From Gamarada debralockiae (Eukaryota; Ascomycota; Leotiomycetes; Helotiales; Hyphodiscaceae): a DNA stretch of 64,000 nucleotides. The notes beneath the pieces are model-generated. The model had not been told where the DNA came from, ran no database searches, and was given only the letters and a program-made list of their open reading frames with translations. The stretch lies in the NCBI GenBank assembly GCA_002803225.1, contig NXFV01000014.1, forward strand, positions 26,418 to 90,417. The letters run 5' to 3'. This document shows, piece by piece, positions 1 to 10,332 of the stretch (position 1 is its first letter; every line of letters begins with the position of its first letter). Made by a program: the position numbers and the translations under genes.

Positions 1-351
1 AACGGAACCTTGAGCTACCTCGCGCATCCAGCCCCGCTCTCAGCCTTCTCCCGAAATTCCGAATAAAATATTCTTCACTGTCCACACCTGCCAAATTTGA
101 GCCCTATACTAAGCGTATTGCTTGGGATATAAGATATCGAAATCTTTCAATCCGCATAAGCGATTAGGATTGTCGAGACGACCCACCAGAAGCCAATGTC
201 TTTGAATCGCTGGCTTTGAGTCAACTGTCCATGTCGAGGAGATCCGGATTGTCAAAAGCTGCTACATTACTTGATCTACGATCACTGAAGCAGAGAGAAC
301 GACGCTTCATCTTATTTTCCAATCGCCTACCACAGCATTGTTTGTTGAGTT

Positions 352-1100
352 ATGTCGTTCGAGATCTATATTCCCTCGAATCTTAGTTTTCACAACTATA
401 TAGCCGTCTGCCAGTGTGCTCGAACATTGGCAGATGGCTATGATAGAAAGGTCAGAACTCGTACCTCCTATCTGTACCAAAATAGAAATAAGACTGATGC
501 CGAGTGAGAGGATAAACTCCGTCTCCGCGCCTCCCTCGCCCCCAACATAGTTGTCGGCTACAGCAAAGGAGTTCCCGCGTGGGGTAGCAAGTCCTTTACA
601 GCCGACGAGTTCGTCGAAGAATGGCTGGCCCCAAATATCTCGGCGTCAAAGCTCTTGCTACCCAACACCTTCTCGGAGTACTATACCTCAAGTCCGTTAC
701 TGAAGAAGAGATTCTGGTAGAGTGGCAGCAGATGACATCTCATAGACGGAGGGCCGTGGGCGAGGATTTTATGAATCCGATGTGTAAGATTGGGAAGACG
801 AGCGATGGCAGGAGTTGGATGCAGCAGACATTTGTGAAAGTTAATGGGCAATGGATGGTTAGTGTCATTAGGCCGGAGGTTTTGTATCGTACGGGTGATT
901 TTAGGAGGGTGGGGAGGATGGGCGGTGTGGATGAGGTGGATGAGGTGGATGAGGTGGATGAGGTGGATGAGGTGGATGAGGTGGATGAGGGGACGAGGTG
1001 GACGAGGCGAAATTTGAGGAGACGTGAGGAGATTTGGGGAGCGGTGAAACATTCAGACAATTTGAACCATCGTCTGGAGGGGCATCAGAGCTCGCTCTGA
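352..1100 (+). pseudogene. Scytalone-dehydratase-like gene, frameshifted
   Basis: Scytalone dehydratase dehydrates scytalone and vermelone in DHN-melanin synthesis; it is a small SnoaL/NTF2-fold enzyme of about 170 residues. Reading ATG 352-450, a 60-nt intron (451-510, GT...AG) and then frame 1 gives the family's N-terminal helix (LADGYDRK then DKLRLRASLAP) and an FTADEFVEEW segment. The match then jumps to frame 3 near 621, continuing with KYLGVKALATQHLLG, the central strand (ILVEWQQMTSHRR) and the C-terminal NGQWMVSVIRPEV...GDFRRV. No intron fits this jump, so a one-base indel near 620-630 is the simplest reading. If the intron is not used, frame 1 also has a TGA at 505. The tail is extended by an acidic VDE repeat. 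Family assignment is from remembered motifs. It is a pseudogene unless the indel is a sequencing error; no other pigment gene is nearby. Confidence 0.6.
927..989 (+). repeat. 9-bp minisatellite, 7 copies (gtggatgag)
   Basis: Seven perfect head-to-tail copies of gtggatgag lie in the 3' part of the scytalone-dehydratase-like frame and encode VDE repeated seven times. Variant copies (gggacgag, gtggacgag) follow. The tract starts just after the last recognisable family residues, so it extends the tail rather than interrupting the fold. Confidence 0.9.
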
Positions 1101-1243
1101 ACATGGTATTTCTATTGAGAATTATTCCATGGTAAGAGCCCACTCTCCTGAACCACACACAGACACACCCTAGCTTTTGGCAATCAACCGCCCGCGCCGA
1201 TTCTTATCGCCGAATCCAAGTCGTCTTTCTTTCAGAAGCTCAT

Positions 1244-3425
1244 CTAGTCTTCCGCCTTGAGGATGTTATTATTTTTCTTCACTGTTAAACATTTCTCAAC
1301 AGTACTCTGAAATATGCCTCTCAGTCTTCGCTGATACCACCATCCCCAGTAACAGTTCATGCACAAAAATGCCACTGCGACGCCGCCCATGCCGACCCAC
1401 CAAGTCTTTGCAGCCATGATATCAGCGGCAGTATTATTCCCCAGGGAGATATACGCATCCGCTTCATCAGGATTTCTCCAAAACTGGATCGGTAGTGCAC
1501 AAAGACAATTGCGGTAAACTCCTAGAAGTTGCATGATGGTTCCTCCGATGGAAGTGAGAATGCTCGCGATACCAAAGATCGTGGCAAGGATCCACGGGGC
1601 GACACAACGACACACATTGCATTTTGTATCCTTGGTCCAGTGTATTGGTGAATGATGTATTCCATCCGAGCAGGTAGTACTGGCCTTGAGGACCCAGACC
1701 GACAGAACGAGCTGCAAGAATTGGGTGAAGAAATAAACCGCAAAGGTGAAGCTTCTGCAGGAGACTCCGATGTTGGGGGGTGAAATAGGAAATTAAGAAC
1801 GCAAGGATAACCGGTACAGCGACAAGTATCAAAGTAAGAAGCGCGACCACTGCCCAATCAAATACCGAAAATGTAGCGGTGAGGGGGCGTTCCAGCAGTG
1901 CGTTCTCATAATTGTGTGAGTCAATGGCTTTCTCGATCCACAGGTACTTGCTGCGACCTCGAAACCACATCCACTCCGTTTTGTAGCGGCTGGGGTATGT
2001 GAGAGCGAAGATTTTGAGGACGGGTGGATGTTCGACGATTGGACGGCCGACAATGCCTTCAAATGTGCTGGGATTGTTGCTTGCGAGGAGGAGAGATGAG
2101 ATGATTGCTACATGGGGTATGATCATCCACCTAAAGAATGTTAGCCATCTTTCCAATGCGGTGAGGGATATATGCAGGATGGGCGTACCACATGCCAAAT
2201 GCAAGTGCATGTGCAGTGTCATTGTTACCAAGTTGCGAGAGAGTGTCAGCAATAGTGAATGCAAAGCCTCCGGCGAAGAAGACGATTGGGGCTCCAACAG
2301 CTGACCCGAAACTTCCAAACATTAGCATGAACTTCAAGGGAGTAGAGGTAGAAACATACCCGCTCTGTGTTCTCAGCAATGAGAGCAAATTGGTTTGAGT
2401 TTGGCTAACAGATCTTTCGTGTCATGGTCTGCTGCTTTGCGTGCTTCGGCGAGTTTTTCTAGCAAAACTACATTGCAAAAACTCGAACCTTCATTTAATT
2501 CCTTTTGTGCATTTTGCACTGCCATTGCGCGATTGAAATAGCTGCGCATTTCCAAGACTTCATTGTTGACGTCCTCCCATGGACCGCCTTCACCTTCTGC
2601 CAGGGCTTGAGTAGGGATTAGCAGTGATACACGTTTCCTTTTATTCGCCGTTTCACTTACTTGTGCTCCCCTTTAAGTCCAAATTTCCCACCAAAATGAT
2701 ATACAAAAACGTCGCTCTCGTCTCAATCGCCAACTTATCATCCTCCTTATTCAAGAACCTCAAGATCCGAAGATCCAAAACGCCTCATATATCCCACTTA
2801 GAATCATAGGTGTAGCAAACGCAAAGCATAGAGCCAACCAAATCAGCGTATCAACACTTACAATCACCATTGCCAATAAAAACCTTACTGGCGTTAATAT
2901 CCAAGTCCATATGTTGCCGGGCCGAGGATGAAATAATCGATCGCCCACTTCCATTTCTCGTCTTCTAGGAATATTCAAGCAGAATATGAGGGAGGGAAGA
3001 ATGAAAGCTACCATGGGACTAATCCACTGCTGCAGCTTCTTTGCCTGCGAGATCTGCCAGCCGTTGCAATTGCTTTTGCACCAGCGGTATGTTGACCTGA
3101 TGGGAGGTGCACCGGAAAGATTGCCGTTGAAGGTTGCGCCGCAGGGGAATTGACCGTTGTTAATTGCTGAGAGGAAGGATGCCGGAGTGGTATCCGGAGA
3201 AAGGAACGATGTGTTGGCGATGGACAAATTGCCATTCTGGATGTTGAAGGAGGAGTTGATGGCGAGCAAGCAGCAGTGTGTCATGTTCATACCGCCTAAT
3301 TGGGGAAAATAGGGCGATGGAGAGGAGAGGGTGAGGTTTGTGAGTTGAGAGATTGCATCGGACAGAGTTGTGAAGCCCGCACCTTGTGCGAGCACTGGAA
3401 AGAGAGCTGTAACGATGGTCCTCAT
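1244..3425 (-). CDS. Fungal multi-pass membrane protein, unknown function
   Basis: One multi-exon gene is read from ATG 3425 down to the stop at 1244. Exon 1 (about 3425-2770) encodes a signal peptide, an extracellular N- and Cys-containing region with several N-glycosylation sequons, then SQAKKLQQWISP, a membrane helix, a basic NIPRRRE loop and another helix pair. A soluble helical stretch follows (about 2605-2373: EGGPWEDVNNEV...KAADHDTKDLLAKL). More helices come next (GAPIVFFAGGFAFTI; IIPHVAIISSLLLA), then FDWAVVALLTLILVAVPVI and a C-terminal pair ending in a cytosolic GWWYQRRLR tail. Introns are inferred between these blocks from GT...AG ends and frame changes; one (about 1800-1755) is only about 46 nt. 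I recognise the pattern as a fungal-specific multi-pass family seen in many Pezizomycotina, but know no function. Exon borders are approximate. Confidence 0.7.
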
Positions 3426-3998
3426 GATTTAAAATATACTACATTACACAAAATTTGCTTCTGAGAGCAACGAGGTTCTCTTCCTCGTGTTATACAGCGT
3501 CGTTCTTGACAAGGCTGCGCGAGACCACCATCTTGGCGGGGTTCCGAATTGAAATGCTTAAATCTACACTGCCCTGCCTGCAATATAGGCTGAAGGCCCG
3601 AATCCTCCAACCTTAACACTGCAGGGATGCCTTGAAGTTTTGTTTCTCCGTGAATCAACACTAGTTGGTGTGTTGAGGCTGTGCAAAGCTACAGCAACTC
3701 GTACAAGCATCCATGGGCGAACTGGAAAGCACGCAATTTCATCGCTCAGGTGCATATGCAAGAGAAAGGTGTGTTTTAGATTGTTTCAAGTTCGCCTGAG
3801 TTGTTTAGCCGAGAATGAAAGAATCGGATAACTTAGTCACGTGATACTCTTGCTGACCTTCAGCTTTGCTCCAAGCGAACCGTCCTCGGCCACAGCTAAC
3901 ACTTGATCTGTGATCGAAGTTGAAATCTTCGATGGATTAGAAATAATGTCGTGGTAGAACGGGTGGTGTTGTACATTTGTTTATACACGATTAATAGA
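3426..3998. other. Intergenic region, no gene seen
   Basis: This holds the promoter side of the membrane protein gene and the 3' side of the methyltransferase gene. Short open frames on both strands show no recognisable motif. Confidence 0.5.
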
Positions 3999-5328
3999 TT
4001 ACCTCTCCATCTTGCGCCACAGTGCAATGAAGCCCCCGCCAATTACTTTGATTCCAACCTTTGGCCTGCAGACCATTTCCCACCCCTCTTGCTCGGCGGG
4101 TTCATCTTTGGGTGCTTCTTCCTCACTTTCCACGACAGGTTCTGTGGCTTCTTCAGCCGATACTGGCGTCTTGGCCTCAAGTTTCGCCTTCGATAAAGCC
4201 CTCGGCCTTACCATCCTTACATCCCATTCCCGTCCACCATTCAGTCCAGGCCCAACTTCGGTTACTTTCTCCAAAAGAAACGGCATTTTCTCTTCCTTAA
4301 CCAACATGACACACTTATTGATCTGCGTAATGCTGGGACACCATGTGACCAAGGACCCATTTGGTTTCAGAGCTTTCCCCACAATTTCAAGATAGTGATG
4401 TGTGTTCGGGAGATCGAGAATCGCATGATCCAGGAACGGTTCGTCTGATTTCAACAGCCGGCCTGAGATGTAGTCTTCGATTGAGCCAACATGGAAATCG
4501 ACGTTGGGGAAATACATCCCTTGGCGGAAGTTTTTGACGGTCTTTTGAGCGTGCGCTGAATATGCAGCTGACTGATCGAGCGTATGAATCACTGCTCTTC
4601 GATTTCCACGCCATGTATCATATTTATCTTTCGTCTCTTCTGCTTGCAGTCTTTCGTTGATTGACTCGTGGTCCTTCGCGCTCGTGAACTCTGGTATGGG
4701 TGGTGGAGCCGTATTCGCCCCGTGAATCGCGCGCGCAAGATTTAAAGTCAAAGCTCCATGGCCCGTTCCAGCTTCGAATATCTCAATCTTATCCTGTCCA
4801 CCGCTATTGTCTGCATTTGGTGTGCTCGGGTGTAGATCCAGGAGGGAAACGATTAAATTTGTGTCTTGGGAGTAGATCTACTAATTGTAATTAGCTTTGG
4901 AAACTGACCGATAGATAGGGCCTACTCACCGGAGTTACCAGCCGTGGTGACAGATCTGTGTAATCTCCCAATGAAGGCTCATGTATCCTGAATTCAATCC
5001 CCTTCTTTGTGCTCACAAGATCCCTCACAGCCTTCCCAATTATATCGCTTGCAGCAAGTGGAGCGCGTCCAGTCTGGATCTCGTCATTGGGACGAAGAGG
5101 CTTCGTTAAAATAGGAACTGTTCTGTCATTGCCCTTTTGTTTCAACAAGACAATGTCGCTCTCTGTAACACGTTAGAAAAGGAGCTTTACATAGGAGTGG
5201 TTCATACCTTTAATAATTCTCCTATTTATGCTAGAATACCTTCCTCCAGTAGGACGTAAGACTAATGGTATGCGATGATTGAACAGCCATCCTGTCGCAC
5301 GTCGAAAAGGAGCTTTTATCGTTGTCAT
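3999..5328 (-). CDS. tRNA (adenine-N1)-methyltransferase, TRM61-like, probably mitochondrial
   Basis: SAM-dependent methyltransferase of the TrmI/TRM61 family, which makes m1A (position 58 in known members). Exons 5328-5208, 5162-4930 and 4877-3999 join in frame to 410 codons; introns are 45 and 52 nt with GTATG/GTGAG donors. Residues 1-30 (MTTIKAPFRRATG, then FNHRIPLVLRPTGGRYSS) are basic and Ser/Arg-rich with no acid, as in a mitochondrial presequence, so I start at 5328 rather than the in-frame ATG at 5412. Family marks are IYSQDTNLIV, the SAM motif EAGTGHGALTLNLA, the post-I region, DHAILDLPN and the end KVGIKVIGGGFIALWRK. An acidic insert (AEEATEPVVESEEEAPKDEPAEQ, interrupted here only as a description of composition) sits before the last block. 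Divergent from the lipase gene. Mitochondrial location is inferred. Confidence 0.82.
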
Positions 5329-5542
5329 TGAAATAAATACATTTCTGGTTGAATTGAAGCTCTCTCCAGATCCTAGATCACAAGCAAAATTATTTGACGC
5401 TAGCGGCCGCATGAATTTAGGGGTCTTCCGAGGTCATATCACAAGCTCAAGCTTCCCAGACATTCTGCTCCAGACTCCTCTTAAATCCCCAACTCTCAAT
5501 TTCCTCACCCCGAATTCTACTCCATATCGCAATACCCTCAAG
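5329..5542. promoter_or_regulatory. Shared divergent promoter region
   Basis: 214 bp separate the start codons of the TRM61-like gene (leftward) and the lipase-like gene (rightward), so both promoters must lie here or overlap the 5' UTRs. It is C/T-rich on the + strand just before the lipase start, as in many fungal leaders. No specific factor site was identified. Confidence 0.45.
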
Positions 5543-6512
5543 ATGGCGAAAGAAGTCGAAGGAACCCACCAAATAGGTGACATGTCCTTGTACACCAAAT
5601 CCTGGCTCGTTCGTCCTCCCCTCCGTGGATTCCCCGCCATTTCTCTCTCACCCCCAGCTAACTTTTATTTATTAACAGCCCGAAGGACCCCCAAAAGCAA
5701 CCCTAATCTTCATTCACGGCTTCAACGACCACATAAACCGTTACTACATCCTCTTCCCCTACTTATCCTCTCGCGGGATCGCCGTCCACGGCTTCGACCA
5801 ACGCGGCTGGGGGCGCTCAGTCCACAATCCTTCGCACCGCGGCCTCACGGGCCCTACACCCCTCGTCATCTCCGACATCGTGTCCTTCATCAAGAGTCAT
5901 CTGCCATCCGAAGTACCTGTTTTTGTGGCCGGGCATAGTATGGGTGGTGGGGAGGTCTTGACACTGCTTAGTGATCCGACGTATAAGGATCTGATGGGGA
6001 GTGTGCGGGGATGGTTGTTGGAAAGCCCATTCATTGCGTTCCCCAAGGGATACGAACCGAGTTTTTTGACGGTGTTCTTTGGGAGGTTGGCGGGTAAGAT
6101 GTTACCGCATCGCCATCTTGCCTCCGGACTTCCGCCCGAGAACTTGACGCGCGACCCCGCCGTAGTCACTTCGATCAAAGACGACAAGCTTCTGCACGGT
6201 ATGGGTACTTTGGAAGGATTAGCAGGGCTGCTCGATCGTACAGCGGCGTTGAAGGAGGGCAAAGTGAAACTTAATGAGGGAGTTAAAGCTCTGTGGGTTG
6301 GACATGGGACTCAGGATAAGGGGACGAGCTATGAGGCTAGTAAGAAATGGTTTGAGCAGCAGAGTACGGTGCAGGATAAGGAGTTTAAGACGTATGAGGG
6401 GTGGTATCATCAGTTGCATGCTGATTTGCCCGAAGATAGGGAGGTTTTTGCTAAGGATGTTGCGGATTGGATTTTGGCTAGGTGTGGTGAGGGGCCAAGT
6501 TCTAAACTGTGA
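5543..6512 (+). CDS. Monoacylglycerol-lipase-like alpha/beta hydrolase
   Basis: Serine hydrolase of the Hydrolase_4 (monoglyceride lipase, yeast Yju3-like) family, which releases fatty acid from monoacylglycerols or similar esters. Exon 1 5543-5608, a 70-nt intron 5609-5678 ending attaacag, and exon 2 5679-6512 join in phase 0 to 299 residues, a normal length. The oxyanion strand reads LIFIHGFNDHINRYY and the substrate region GFDQRGWGRS. The nucleophile elbow is GHSMGG with Ser about residue 109. Candidate acid and base residues lie in VGHGTQDKGTS (Asp) and in YEGWYHQLHADLPEDR (His), the usual end of this family. No signal peptide or membrane helix is seen, so it is probably cytosolic or lipid-droplet associated. 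All catalytic features are present and it appears intact. Confidence 0.88.
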
Positions 6513-6693
6513 TTGTTTTTTTGTTGATAGGAGTTAGGGAGCGGGCTTGGGATGATGGGAGTATAGTATATTTTGACGAAAGGGGGCTAATGATGAAGGA
6601 CAATTTGGTAATTTGATTGACGATTCTTCATGATCGGTATTTTCCCTCTCTTCTGCAAGGTTGTTTCTTGTCATCTCCTACTGACCGCCATCT

Positions 6694-8142
6694 TTATGTC
6701 CCTTCCTCCACATCGCCCTCCTGAACTGACCCATGTCTTCCGAATTTTGTCCGGGATTTGCTATCGAGAACCTCTGGGAAACTGAGATATCCTTGCAACT
6801 TCCAAAGCTTCATTTGGATATCGACTGTAGTCCTCCTGTCCCTGATAATCAACACCTCCTTGTTGAAAATTGGACATTTCTTCCTCAGCTCCGCCAAGTG
6901 CTCTGGCCCTAACAGCATTGGTAGATTGTGAACAGGAACCATATACGGTTTGTCCTTACCCACAGTTAAAGTAGCAAATGCAGGCGGTGCATCATTCTGT
7001 GATGTCTGTTCTCCAGATTGTACCTCATCCGACCCCTCTGCTTTCTCCTTCACATCTTCTTCAGCATTTAATCCCCCCTCACCCTCCCCATCACCCACAT
7101 TCCCCGTCCATAAAATTACGCCCTGCTGCCTCCCTGCCATCTTCGCATCCTCCCAATCCACACAGCCAGCCACAAACCCACGTTTCCTCCTCACCAGATA
7201 TACCAATCCTTCAACAATACGTCTTCGCATGAGCTCTAAAATGAATGTTTCCATGTCTGTTCGCCAAGAAGCATGATCGCGCACCTTTCTGGCGATGGCT
7301 GAGTTTTTGATCGAGCCGGTGGCGAAGTTTTTCCAAGGAGGCATGGACCATCCTGAGTGCGTGTTCTTCATGGCGGAGAGTAGAGCTTTGCGGGAGAGGG
7401 TGTATACGCCGGGTCCGAGGGAGGGGGGCGGTGGTTTTCGATGTGCTGGCGAGGATGAAGGAGGCTTGGTCTCGACTGGTAAGGGGTGGTTAGGACCAGA
7501 TGCGTTCGTTTCGGTATGAAGCTCCTCGGGTTGGAAGGGAAGCTCCAAGTCTTGGTCTGACGCAGCAAAACGATTTGCTTCGGTTTCTTCTTTGCACTCA
7601 ATAGCCTCTGCATCTTCATGTTTCTTCCTCAAACTTGTCGGCACCCACCACGGTTCCTGTGTCTCCGGATGTGCCATTAGTTCGAAGTCTTGCAAGAAGT
7701 ATTTGGGTAGGCTAGCGTTTGTGACTTGGCAAACTCGAACGGGCGTCGCAAGAGCTTGAGCGTAGGGATTCTTGGCTAGTTGTTGTTGAAATAGCGTGGG
7801 AGTCTTGCTTGGTGGCGCTTTCGGTGATTTGTGCTTTTCTCGGGCTGCGACAGCTTTTGGATCCATGAATGGCGAGAGAGGGAGGTCTCGTGGCTTGTAC
7901 GGCTTGGATCGAGATCTGCTGCCATCTTGTATTCCATCCAATTTGCCAATCTCAATGTTCAACTCTTTCTCAACTTCCGCGCCATCTGTAGATGTTATCT
8001 GCTCGGGGGCAGAAGCTTTCGTATTCGAGAATCCGTTTTCCTGCTCGCTAGGACTCAAGATCGATGCTGTGTAGCTTCGATTGAATATCGTGAGCCACTT
8101 CGCAGTGCGACTACCTCTTGGGACCACGCATCTGATCATACC
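6694..8142 (-). CDS. Conserved fungal protein of unknown function, probably mitochondrial
   Basis: Single open frame. The frame is open to an ATG at 8301, but only the ATG at 8142 gives a presequence-like N-terminus (MIRCVVPRGSRTAKWL then NRSYTAS: basic, hydroxylated, no acid), so I prefer it: 482 residues. Starting at 8301 would leave only 38 bp to the divergent ClpP start. The body has a conserved-looking block (NPYAQALATPVR, LPKYFLQDFEL, PWWVPTSL), a Pro-rich linker, a basic block (MRRRIVEGLVYLVRRKRGFV) with Trp nearby, an acidic linker, and a C-terminal block (NLPMLLGPEHL...KLWKLQGYLSFPEVL). I do not recognise a named domain. Pairing with ClpP and the presequence suggest a mitochondrial matrix role; this is inference. 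Confidence 0.72.
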   Translation of the reverse strand, partial: GMIRCVVPRGSRTAKWLTIFNRSYTASILSPSEQENGFSNTKASAPEQITSTDGAEVEKELNIEIGKLDGIQDGSRSRSKPYKPRDLPLSPFMDPKAVAAREKHKSPKAPPSKTPTLFQQQLAKNPYAQALATPVRVCQVTNASLPKYFLQDFELMAHPETQEPWWVPTSLRKKHEDAEAIECKEETEANRFAASDQDLELPFQPEELHTETNASGPNHPLPVETKPPSSSPAHRKPPPPSLGPGVYTLSRKALLSAMKNTHSGWSMPPWKNFATGSIKNSAIARKVRDHASWRTDMETFILELMRRRIVEGLVYLVRRKRGFVAGCVDWEDAKMAGRQQGVILWTGNVGDGEGEGGLNAEEDVKEKAEGSDEVQSGEQTSQNDAPPAFATLTVGKDKPYMVPVHNLPMLLGPEHLAELRKKCPIFNKEVLIIRDRRTTVDIQMKLWKLQGYLSFPEVLDSKSRTKFGRHGSVQEGDVEEGT

Positions 8143-8339
8143 ACATTCCTCCTTCGTTGGTGCGCGGATAGGTATGTCGTTTGGTGGTGGTTGAAGAAAA
8201 TAATTCGAGAGAGAAAGTGGGACCGAGTCGCGTGTAAATTTTCGATCGCGTCTTCCCGGCCGAACATCATCAGCCTCAAGACTAAATCGACGACACATCA
8301 TGACCAGATAACCCCAACATATTAATCACCTAATTGAAG
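8143..8339. promoter_or_regulatory. Shared divergent promoter between two mitochondrial genes
   Basis: 197 bp lie between the preferred start of the unknown mitochondrial protein and the ClpP start. A bidirectional promoter is likely. No specific element was recognised. Confidence 0.45.
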
Positions 8340-9203
8340 ATGATTTCTACGAGATTACTACGGGCGCCTGCTCGAAACGTCATTCGATCCAACTTTAGGG
8401 CATTTTCATCACTACCACCGCGATCAGAACCCAAATCGTGGACCCCAGTTCCCTTTATCACAGAGACAATAGTGAGCTTCCAAACCCGTGGCAGATGAGT
8501 TCTACATACTGACTGTCCAGGGAGGTGGTTGGCGCACATGTATGTTCTTCGACTCCCATACAATTGAGCCTCATTAACCTTGCGACTAGCCGACATCTTC
8601 TCTAAACTTTTACAAGTATGCACCCATCACCCTCATTCAATGCATTGCTAACACGTGCAGGAACGCATCGTCTGTCTAAATGGCGAAGTAAACGAAACTG
8701 TCTCCGCAGCCGTAGTCGCCCAGCTCCTCTACCTCGAATCCGACGCCCCAGACAAAGCCATAACTCTCTACATCAACTCGCCAGGCGGATCCGTCACCGC
8801 GGGCCTCGCAATCTACGACACAATGACCTACATCACCTCGCCCGTATCCACTGTCTGCGTCGGACAAGCCGCCTCAATGGGTTCATTACTCCTCTGCGGC
8901 GGACAAGCTGGCAAGCGATTCTGCCTACCTCACAGCTCGATAATGGTGCATCAGCCATCTGGAGGATATTTTGGTCAGGCATCGGATATTGCGATCCATG
9001 CGACGGAGATTCTGAGAGTTAGAAAACAACTGAATGAGATTTATAGAAGGCATTTAACGAAGGAACATACACTGGAGGACATTGAGAGATTGATGGAACG
9101 GGATAAGTTTTTGAGTGCTAAAGAGGCCTTGGAGATGGGTATTGTAGATGAGATTTTAGAGAGGAGGGTTAAAGACGGGGACAAAGAGTTGAGTGGGACA
9201 TGA
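8340..9203 (+). CDS. clpP: Mitochondrial ATP-dependent Clp protease proteolytic subunit
   Basis: Serine peptidase S14 that forms the tetradecameric ClpP barrel in the mitochondrial matrix and degrades proteins fed by ClpX. Four exons fit exactly: 8340-8471, 8521-8539 (19 nt), 8590-8615 (26 nt) and 8661-9203, with introns of 49, 50 and 45 nt; the last has a gctaac branch site. They join to 239 residues. The N-terminus ([19 protein letters not shown] then RAFSS) is a clear mitochondrial presequence. The joined tiny exons restore the family's [19 protein letters not shown]. Catalytic residues: Ser about 131 (QAASMGS), His about 156 (IMVHQPSGG) and Asp about 207 (MERDKFLSA). [11 protein letters not shown] and GIVDEIL are also typical. 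Intact; missing the two small exons would wrongly shorten it. Confidence 0.95.
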
Positions 9204-9280
9204 GAATGAAGGTCCTCTACTCCGTATGTTGATCTTGTTTGGCTGATTGGCACTATGATGGGTTGGAGCAAGACTGGGCC

Positions 9281-9800
9281 TCGAAAACCATTCTTCGGTG
9301 TAACGAGCTAAGTCTACCCACATTCATGCCTCGCGCCTTGAACTCCTGATACATCATCCAGTCAGCTAGTGTACCGTCCACTTCCAAACCCTCCTCTACC
9401 ATATATTCTCCCTTTCCCTCTTCTCAACCTTCCCTACCCTCTCCATCAAAGCATCATGGGTATTGGGTTCTGGACTCAGTAGTCTTGTCGCTTTCGCTTT
9501 ATAGTAGTCCAGGGCATATGGATTCGAATATGTCTGTTGTAATTGCACCCAGGACGAATATTATTGAGTTATGTATTATTTGCCCTTGTAAATAAGGTAG
9601 AACACTGATCGATTAGTTCTAGATCTGGAGGTTCGTGGAGGAATGGAGAGGTGAGGAAACTAGTTGAATAAAGTTGATGAGGACAGGAGATGCCACATAC
9701 CCTTGTGCCTCGACTTGTCCCATGTCATCTATATCCCTTTTGAAGTGCTGGTGGCTTGAGTTCCATATTTGAACGGTGCGAATGATGAGGTATGCCTAAG
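9281..9800 (-). pseudogene. Decayed gene fragment, family not identified
   Basis: The minus strand shows stretches that look coding but lie in different frames. Near 9790-9690 it reads VQIWNSSHQHFKRDIDDMGQVEAQ before a GTATGT-like donor. Near 9550-9410 it reads QLQQTYSNPYALDYYKAKA and on to VGKVEKRE, followed after a one-base shift by VEEGLEVDGTLADWMMYQEF. Between them the frame is closed and there is no clear acceptor. The upstream part stops near the palindrome at 9860. I read this as the remains of a gene; I cannot name the family. Alternatively it could be an expressed gene with undetected small exons. Confidence 0.35.
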
Positions 9801-9859
9801 GCGCTGACGATGTAGGCAAAGTGTGAAAGATGTGAGCGGTGTATCAAATGAGTAGGGTT

Positions 9860-9887
9860 GAGTAGAGTAATGGCCATTACTCTACTC
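9860..9887. repeat. Perfect 28-bp palindrome in a TACTC-rich tract
   Basis: Two 14-bp arms meet at the centre of tggcca (9873/9874) with no spacer. The surrounding 9851-9975 is full of gagta/tactc words in both orientations, for example ctactctactc and gagtaactcagagtag. It could extrude as a cruciform or mark an insertion point. Confidence 0.85.
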
Positions 9888-10332
9888 TACTCAGCCATTT
9901 TAGGCGTTACTCGTACTCTACTCAATATTCTCGAGTAGAATCTTGAGTAACTCAGAGTAGTCTGAGTAATCCTTTGACACACTGGATGTCAGGATGATAG
10001 ATTTCGATCGTTCAACAGAACAGTCTCAAGTCTAGCGGTAGGGTTGTTATTGGCGGTTCAAGTGGCAACACTCTTTCGTCAAGACCAGATGCTTTCAGTT
10101 TGGAAATTATCATATGACACGAAAACTTTCGGACCTACCTGCCGATTCCATCTACCTACATGTGCCACAGCATTGGATAGAATATAGGATCAATCCCTCA
10201 TCCTCTTCCAACGATTACCAAGACTCCAATTCGTTTATGCCCATTAAACAAACTGAAACCCAGGGTACGAAAGCAAACCTTCCCCTCACCATTCCTAATC
10301 ACAGAACGTGCAACCAATTCCACAATCTCCTA

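Noticed and set aside
681..1158. Several overlapping minus-strand open frames with His/Leu or Ser/Thr repeats
   Set aside because: They are shadow frames of the 9-bp minisatellite and of the scytalone-dehydratase-like gene.
8143..8301. 53-residue N-terminal extension of the unknown mitochondrial protein
   Set aside because: It would leave 38 bp between two divergent start codons and hide the presequence that begins at the ATG at 8142.
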